From NCBI RefSeq assembly GCF_029227915.1, contig NC_079877.1, positions 16,788,851 to 16,852,850 on the forward strand: a stretch of 64,000 nt of DNA, read 5' to 3'. Numbering within the stretch: position 1 is the first letter of the stretch; each line of letters begins with the position of its first letter. Below the pieces are notes generated by a model. The model was not told the DNA's origin and did no database searches. It saw only the letters and a program-made list of their open reading frames with translations. This DNA comes from Hydractinia symbiolongicarpus. Lineage: Eukaryota > Cnidaria > Hydrozoa > Anthoathecata > Hydractiniidae. Below, one piece after another: positions 15,601 through 24,600 of the stretch. Made by a program: the position numbers and the translations under genes.

Positions 15601-18600
15601 CAACTTTATTTCGTTAGAATTAAATGTTTTAAAATATTGCTTGCGCTATCATTGCGTATTATTTCCGGTTTTTTTCAAGAATATTCTATAAGAATATCGA
15701 ATGATGCAAAACAGGTCAAAAGTTAAGAATATCTTAAGAATAAACCAAGCTCAAATTTTAAATATAGATTTTAAATTTTGTATGAAGTGTAAACTTTTTA
15801 TCCTTTTTATAATAACAACTTTGGCTTTGTTACGCGTTGCAAATAATAAGGCTGATTATATGCTTTCAGGTTGCATGCATGTTTTTTTATGTTTGTTTAT
15901 CCTGTCACGGCACAGTTTTATTGGTGAATAGGTAAAAATAATTTCAGTTGTATTTTGTTTTATTTTTTATATAATAAAAATATATATACAAACTGTGCTA
16001 AAATATATACAAATTTTTCTAAAAACGCAACGATAAAATACTTTTAAAAACTTTAAACATTGTCTCTGGCTTTTTGTTTGGCGATTAATTTTCCTTTTAC
16101 TTGTCTGCATTTTGAGTTCACAATTTCATTAAAATTTTTCATTTCCATAAATTCATCGCTGTACCGTTTTTTAGCTTGACGCACTATAGCACTCATACGA
16201 TTCAGAGAGAGGGATGTAGTGCTTAACGCTCCTGTTTGATAATTTCGAACACCACCTTGTATTCTTCCTACCGCTAGCTCTTCCTCGGTATACAGCGCTT
16301 GCAGTTGCTGCTTTATATAACAAGCACAAGAATTTATTTTTCTTTTTTTTTGGAAGTGGCGTTGAGATAACTGGATCATTCTTTTCCGTAAAAAGCTAAA
16401 ATGTGGTTGGGTCAGTAGTCATGGGATTTTCCAGTAAATGCATGTAGGAAATTTGTGGAGGTTGCATTTCTTCTGGCGCGACAACCTGTTCAGGCGTCAC
16501 ATTTGTGATATCGGCCAGGATACTTGTGACTTCAGGCGTCTGCAACTGCATCAAAAAAAAACTATGTCCCTTAAACCACCAATGCCTAACACCATGCATT
16601 GTTTACCAAGCTAATCTGATGTCTGAAGAAAATCCACGGTATGAGGCAAATTATATTGGCATTAGCGAAGTGGCATTTAAAAAACGTTACGCAAACCATA
16701 AGAAATCATTCAACACAGAACGATACATGAATGATACAGCTTTATCAAAAGAAGTATGGCGATTGAAGAAGAACAAAGAAACACCAAAAATTCGATGGAA
16801 AATTATCAAAAAATGTTCCCCGTATAAACCCAATTCAAAAAACTGTAACCTCTGCCTTAACGAAAAGTATGAAATTTTAACCTTTAAAGGAAACAACCTT
16901 TTGAACCAGAAAAATGAACTTATATCAAAATGTAGACACCAAAACAAATTCTTGTTGGCCAGTTTTGACACTAATGACTGACGTCAAATGAAGTCATTGC
17001 ATATACGTGAGAACATGATGTTGAATATTAAACGTTAACTTTGTAAATTTTTTAGTCAGTTGGCTGAAGATTGTGTTCAACGAACGCATGAAACTTTGAG
17101 TTCCAAACGAAGTTGTTTTTTTCATTTTACACACTGTATTTGCTCTATTATCTTATTGAGCACTCTTTTTGAGTAAATACATTTACACTGCGATTTCGAA
17201 TACATCTGTGTACCAGGCATGAAATACTATGCTTTTAAATTTTTAATACTTTTTAAAATGTAATTGGTAAAATACTTAACTTTGCTTTAGATTATAAATA
17301 AAATTTTAAAAAAAGGCAATTAAAAAAAAATAATGATCGCAAAACAATCAAACAAACACAAACAAACAAGAAAAGAGTATGATAATAACGAAATTAGTGA
17401 GGTTAATCTCAAAAAAAAAAAAAAAAAAAAATTGTTCAAACACCCCATTCACAAAGACACTCCTCCCTATCTAATATATGAAATTAGTAATATCCAGATC
17501 ATAATAATATAATTGGTCTTTATCAGATCATAATTTGTCTAGCTTCATTTTAAATTGATTCACTATGTTACATGACACTGTGTCCTCAGGTAAAGAATTC
17601 CATAAAGTCACTACACGATTCGTGAATGAGAACTTTCGCAAATCCAAGTTACAGCTTCTTTTAAAAAGTGCTTTATCGTGTCCTCTGGTGTTAGACAATT
17701 TTGACAATAACAAGTTCTCAGTAACAGCTTCGTCATAAACATTATTAGTTATCTTAAATGTCTCAATCATATCTGCTCGATATCTTCTGTAGAATAATGA
17801 GGGAAGTTTCAGTAACCTGAGCCTTTCATCATATGTTAAATCCTTCATACCTGGGAGCATTTTCGTAGCTCTACGTTGTACGTTTTCCACAATCAACATG
17901 TCCTTTTTCAAGAATGTACACCATACTGTGTTAGCATACTCAATATGTGGTCTGACAAGGGATGTGAACAACAAGACAAAGTTTTCATTATCCATATAGT
18001 CAAATGTCCTTCGAATCAAGCCCATAATCTGATTTGCTTTTTTAACCTTTGATGAAATGTGTTTTGAAAATGTTAGATGGTTATCTATTAATACACCAAG
18101 ATCTTCTTCACAACTTGTATTTCTAAGGGCGGAACCATTCATAACGCAATTGCATGGACTTGATAGTTTATTTTTTGTAGTTATTCTCATTGCAACACAT
18201 TTATCTGGATGAAATTTCAACAGGGTATTATTAGACCACTGCACTATACTATTTAGATCTTCTTGTAGTTTGCGAGAGTCCTCACTCGAAAATATTTCAC
18301 GAAATAATTTATTATCATCAGCAAATAAGAATATATCCGAGTATTGAACTTCCTGTATTATGGTATTGATGTAAATCACAAACAAAATTGGTCCTAACAC
18401 AGATCCCTGTGGAACCCCAATAATCACTTCAGCCCAGTCTGACTCTTCACCATTTATCACCACGCGTTGGAATCGGTTTGATAGAAAGTCCTTGACCCAC
18501 GATATAATGGAACAATCGACTTGATAAAACTGAAGTATTGCTATCAACCTATTGTGTGGTACTTTATCAAAGGCTTTCATAAAATCACAATAAATTACAT

Positions 18601-21600
18601 CTACTGCTCCCCCTCTATCAAGAATCTCAGTCCACTTATCCAAAACTTTGATTAGCTGTAGTACTGTGGATCTTCCAGATATAAACCCATATTGCTTATT
18701 AGACAACAAACCATTATCTACCAAAAATTTCACGAGTGCATCTTTAATAAATGATTCAAGGATTTTACATAAAATTGATGTTAAACATACTTTCACATCG
18801 TTTGAGTTGGTTGTCAATGTTTGATCCTTCGGATAAAGATCGCTTGCGTCGAAAAGTCATTTTCTTTGCAGGAGAAAGAGAACGAATCCGCTGTATTCGG
18901 TCCTTTAGTATTTGGTAGCCAGCAGGCACAAGCTTTGAGTTTGGATTTGGAAAATCGTGATCATTATAATTTGGTGCTTCGTAAACCAAATGAAAAGTGC
19001 GTATTTTCGTTCGTCTGCTGTTCGCTGGAACACCCACATCAATTTTATTTTTATTGTCCACGGACAGCATAAGTGTGTTTTCTTTACAAATATATCCCAT
19101 TTCGTTAACTATGCGAACTTGACCGCAAGTGAAATGAAAGTCGTCGTGTGTTTTTTTTCTTTTGTACTTCTTTTTGGAGAAACACGTGCGTCTATCAGAC
19201 ATTTGTAGTTTTTACTCGCTGTGTTTTTTTTTCGGGGTGGAAGCATTAATCTGTGAATGGTGTGGCGACTAACGGTTATACCCAAGGTTTTTCAGACGTG
19301 CATAACGATATCATTTAGGGAAAGCCCATTTGTGTACATAACACTGTCTCTGCAACGTAAGTGAGCTTCAACAGAACCTTGTTCTATCAACGTCTTGACA
19401 CAAGTAATTATTTCCGGATACTTCTCGTGTATGCTTGGTCTTCCTTGTCTTTTATTTTTCTCTAAAGAAATAAGTAAATTAAATTTTAACTACATTAATA
19501 AATTTAAGAGTTTGAAAAAAGGGGAGAAAAAAATAAAAAAATATATACTTTGCAACAAATCAGTCTCGTTGTCGGAACTGGCTGTGTCATATATCCAATC
19601 GATATCGCTGTCGTAATTTTTAGACATGCTATGAAAGTAGCAAGTTTTAAGAAAAACTTTTTAATATAATTTAATTAAATTCGATATTTTAAAAAAGAAA
19701 TACAAATGTTTTGATATTAAATTTAAGTTTGAAACTATAAAAATAAATCGTATTTTTTACTTCTTTTATTTCTGGTTTCGTATTGAAATAATTATGCGCA
19801 ATTACGCCAGTACTTTTGAAGTTCGTTTCAAGATTGTATAGCAATTTAATTCGTTCACAGTTCGTATCATTTCATTTTATATGATAAAAAAACTTCGTTT
19901 AAGTTCGTATCAGGTATTAAGAAAGTTCGTATAAACTTCGTTTATATTTTTTATTTTAAACGAAGCACTTCGTATGACATTCGTTTCACGAAACGAAATA
20001 CTTCGTAGTGTTCGTATATTTATACGAAAAAAACGTACAAACATTTTGAGACGATCCCTTACTCTCTTGTTGAAAATGCTGATGGTGCATGGTTTGATAA
20101 CAGCTTATCCGAAAAAGAAAGTACGTTTTAAAAATAAGAAACAAGAATACAATTTTACCATAAACTGCATTAAAACCAGGTTGTTTAATTATTGTCTCTT
20201 TAACCTCTGTTTGCCTCTTTGATTTAAAAAGGGAATTTAATACAAAGATACAAATCCATGCGATGTGATGCACAGGTATATTATATATATAAATATGTAT
20301 ATAAATTTAATCAGGCTGGCTTTTGATGTTTTTGTTAAACAAGTAACATACACAGGCGATGCATGATTTTGAAACCTGTGGACAATACAGGATTTATTTT
20401 GTTGAAATCGATTTATTAAATTCAACTGATTGTTTATTATTCTTTTTTGATTTGAATTTTCAAATTTGAATTTCTTGCGGAGAGTCAGATTAGTTGCAAG
20501 TTTTCATTTTATGGAAACTGATTGGTCATTGTTTTGTTTGACAAATTGAATCCAACAAGTTGAAACATAAAAGGGTACACACATATTAAATTTGCAGATT
20601 TGAAAAATCGATGGTCTTTTCGTAAGATTTTTAAAAATCAAGTCGTTTCTAAGAAATCTTAGAAAAATATTTTGTGAAACTTTGGGTGTGTTCAAGAAAG
20701 ATTTTCAAGCAAATTAGACACAAGGAGAACTGATAATTAGCCAGTAAAAAATAATTAGCCGTTTTCAATGGTGCCATGGCTTGGTGGTTATAACTCTGGC
20801 ACTTTGTGCGGGAGAACGGGGTTCGATTCCTCTTGGCGGCAATTCAATATTGGTGAATGAATGCTACCATAGCCCCGGGTTAATCCAAGCCATGTGAGAG
20901 AAATCGGGGAGATGACACACTATGCGGGATTCTATTTATCTATGCAGAATAATTATATATACGGTGCGTACAGTATAATTAGCCGCTTATACAGCTACTT
21001 ATATGATATATATCTTTTAACTTAAATTTTAACTTTTCTTCGTTATCGATCTCCCCATAGCCATCTATATTATATAGATCAACATAGAGTTGTGCTTCAA
21101 TTAAAACCAAGAAAAAGAACAAGAAACGATTTTCGGTTTTAAAGATTCCGCTCCGCATAGCGGCGACGGAAATCAAATAGTTTGTTCCTTTTTTATTCGT
21201 AGTCCTGAAGAAGCAACTAAAGTTGTGGAGTGTTTTGAAAAAGCAAGGTTGTGTCCACAATCTGTAGCTGTTTGGGCGTCTTCAATATGTAGTATGTACC
21301 ATTCTTAATCAATATGTAGTATGATCATGCTTAATTAATATGTAGTATGTACCATGCTTTAACAATATGTAGTGTGTACCATTCTTTAGCAATATGTAAC
21401 ATGTACCATGCTTAATTAATATGTAGTATGTACCATGCTTTAACAATATGTAGTGTGTACCATTCTTTAGCAATATGTAGTATGTACCATGCTTAATTAA
21501 TATGTAGTATGTATCATGCTTTAACAATATGTAGTATGTACCATGCTTAATCAATATGTAGTATGTAGCATGCTTAATCAATATGTAGTATGTACCATGC

Positions 21601-24600
21601 TTAAACAATATGAAGTATGCACCATGCTTAAACAATATGAAGTATGTACCATGCTTAAACAATATGTAGTATGTACCAAGCTTTAACAATATGTAGTATG
21701 TACCATGCTTTAACACTATGTAGTATGTACCATGCTTAATTAATACGTAGTATGTATCATGCTTTAATAATATGTAGTATGTATCATGCTTTAACAATAT
21801 GTAGTATGTACCATGCTTAAACAATATGTAGTATGTACCATGCTTAATTAATATGTAGTATGTACCATGCTTAACCAATATGAAGTATTTACCATGCTTT
21901 ATCAAATGAAGTATGTACCATGCTTAATCAATATGTAGTATGTACCATGCTTAACCGATATGAAGTATGTATCATGCTTAACCAATATGAAGTATGTACC
22001 ATGCTTAACCAATATGAAGTATGTACCATGCTTTATCAAATGAAGTATGTACCGTGCTACACTTACGTTGTTGCACAGCGGTGTGTAAAGGAGGGAAAAT
22101 GCTGTTAACCGTTTCTTTCCCTTTACTGATAAGGTAAACTAATACGAACGAATAATAATTAAATAAAATCTATGATTTAAAAAACAAAGTGTCACCACAT
22201 TGCTTTGTAAATTTAAAAAAAGTAATTATATTTTAATCGAAACTGGTGCAAATTGAACTGGTGCTTAAATAGTGTATTAAGCAAGAAATTCACGTCATCG
22301 TTTAATTCCAGGTCTCTTTGATCGACGCGAGTGCCCTCGTGGTCAAACCTGCAACTTTCTTCATGTGTTTCGCAATCCAGAGAATGAGTTCTTTACCTCA
22401 AGAAATATTTTTATTCCAAAACGTCACACGAAGGTAGCTGATCATCCTGTACTTAAGTATTACAGAGAGCGAGACGAAAAGATGACGGATAAGAACAGGT
22501 ACCTATTTTGTGTCTCGGCACTAATTCTATATTAATTTAACCTTTAATCTTATCAATGTTTAAAATAAATCCACACTACAATGTTAAAGTTTTGCTTTTT
22601 TGCAGCAGCATATAAACTGACGCTAAACCAAAAGCAACTAATTTTTGCACGCGATTATATTGAGCATACAGTATATCGAATTATTGTTTAATACAATCAT
22701 TAGGTGTTAAATAGTAACGCAGCAGCTGCTTTTTGCAGATTCTCGAAATTCAGACTCTGCAAACAGTTCATCCCTGAAATTAATTTTGTTGAAATGTCTA
22801 ACGTTTTCCATCTGTGAATAAAATTATGTTGAAATATCGTTTATTACGTCAAGGTATTTTTTTTTGTTTTATTTGCTTATTGTCTTTTCGCAGACATATC
22901 TCTGGTTACCGCCCCCGTTCATTAACGCCATCAAAAAACAAACGTAGCGGTCGCTTCCGATCCAACACAAGACACAGACAGAAATCTCGATCCAAATCTC
23001 CAAGAAAGCAAACTAATTCTCGATCTAAATCGCCGCAGCATACTAGGGGACGTACTGATTCAAAATGCAATGTGGACATACATGAGTAATGATTATCTTG
23101 TTCTATTTTTTTACTCCAGCGCAAAACCTAGTACATGTCTCGTTAACCTTAGTGTATTAATCTCTGGTTACAACTGAGTTATGTAGGGTTTTTTTTATTA
23201 TCTTCTTGCTAGCAATTTGTTTGATCGGTCTTCGTGAAAATGATTTTATATATTCTTTTTGTTGTAGAAGTAAATTTGTACAATCTTTCCACTCTCCTTC
23301 GCCTGTGCGTGATAGGTATATTTTAAATCGCAGAAGCTCGTCACGTGATCTGCCCTCCCATACTAATTCGTTGGAAAAAGACCAGCTAGAATCGTATTCT
23401 ATCACGATTCGAAATGACCGGCAACTGACGCCTTCGCCTACTGCTTACAGAAGAGGAAGAGATGAGATTAGAGCGACCGAACAAGTTTTGAGAGCTGGTT
23501 ACAGGTACATCTTTTTTATTGCAGCAAGTTACATGTTTTTGTGTTAGTAGGTTTGTGTTAGTAGGCTTACCCTGTATATTGGTGGTATAGTTGAGCTTGC
23601 TTATAGCCCTGTAATGTCCTCTTTGTAGAGGGTTGCGTAGTCTCAAAAATGAAATTCCACTAGTATAATAGGATTGATAAATAAGATGCAGGTTGAGGAT
23701 TGTGCATAACATATGTATGTATTATGTTATTTTTAAATGATTATTTATACGGCGTACTACGTAAAAAAATCAACGTTTTCCAATCTAAGCTGTATTGTAT
23801 TACGTGTATCTCAAATATGGAAATCCGGCTTTGATGAAAATAAAGCGGTTTTTCATCCCTTTATAATTTTTTTTATATTTAACAGAGACATACCTGATGG
23901 TGATTATGAAAGGTCCTCCCCGCGCTTAGAGTTCCTTGCTCACGATTCCGAATATATATCTGACGTCGGTGTGGATCGGAAACGTTATTTACCGGATGAT
24001 TACAATACAGTTCAGCTCCGGTCATCAAATTTTCATGAAAAGACATACTGGGCGTCTTACTCTGATGAACGAAGTGGTCGGATATTTAATTCAAGTCGTG
24101 AGGATTATCGATCTTCTAATACCTACAGTGATCTGCCTCTCGAATCGAATAAAGACGAACGATCAGACTCGTTAAGGGAGGAAGTTGATTATTTGTTAAG
24201 ATCTCAGCAAGATCGTTTTCTAAATTCTAACCGCGATTCGTACCGTTCTTCAAGTATTGACGAGTCAAGTGATAGATATAGGTAATTCTCGCTAAGGTTT
24301 TTGTTATGAAATTATAAGGTGGCTTATCAAAACATTTGAAAGAGTTTTATCAAGTTAATCTTAAGCATTTCATCTTAACCATGATCATTTGGTTTAGGTA
24401 AACGCAGGTATGTACCTGCATTTAGTGTCTGTTTTGTGTGTTTCATGCACACTGTGTTTTGTCTTTGCGTACGCAGTGTAACTGGATCAATAAGGTAAAC
24501 TACACTACCCTCAAAAACCTTACTAGAAACTGTGCATCGGATATTTTCTTAAAAAATCAGAAGCATTCTAAATTTCCAATCCCTAATTTCATTAATGTGA

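Larger units (their letters stand above)
15254..20058 (-). mobile_element. TIR DNA transposon, 4.8 kb, TTA target duplication (PIF/Harbinger-like?), with nested retroelements
   Basis: Terminal inverted repeats start GGGACCGTCTCAAAATG at 15254 and, read from the other end, GGGATCGTCTCAAAATG at 20058; they extend about 37 bp with few mismatches. Many TTCGTAT-type subterminal repeats follow on both sides (15270-15560 and 19810-20040). Both ends are flanked by TTA (15251-15253 and 20059-20061). A 3-bp TTA duplication with GGG ends is typical of PIF/Harbinger elements, but the coding remnants are not clearly Harbinger, so the assignment is tentative. Its minus-strand genes are interrupted by a Penelope-like fragment (16545-17431) and a CR1-like fragment (17435-18790). 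It sits in the intron that splits the module C UHM. Confidence 0.8.
13697..22498 (+). other. ZRSR-like module C (divergent UHM, split by a 6.8-kb intron)
   Basis: Exons 13697-13749 and 13835-13922 encode the first finger (CKFFIKTGACKYGDRCINLH). Exons 14161-14262 and 14372-14427 give the first UHM half (HLRGNVYVQYSR). Exon 21203-21291 is the eroded counterpart of the 110-nt exon: 89 nt, seven codons shorter, beginning SPEEATKVV and ending VWASSIC. It keeps phase and the final Ile-Cys but has lost the Arg-x-aromatic motif. Exon 22312-22498 gives the second finger (CPRGQTCNFLHV) and FRNPENEF. The intron before exon 21203 holds a composite transposon and a SINE; the intron after it is mostly a minisatellite derived from the exon end. 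The UHM may no longer bind its ligand (inference). Confidence 0.78.

Noticed and set aside
16687-16971. Minus-strand frame opposite the GIY-YIG fragment
   Set aside because: Shadow of the plus-strand endonuclease frame.
20768-20955. Functional tRNA gene
   Set aside because: A and B boxes are present, but acceptor and anticodon arms do not pair; better explained as a SINE.
21309-22108. Repeat protein frames (YYILLKHGT-type) on both strands
   Set aside because: Result of the 27-bp minisatellite; no start context or splice support.
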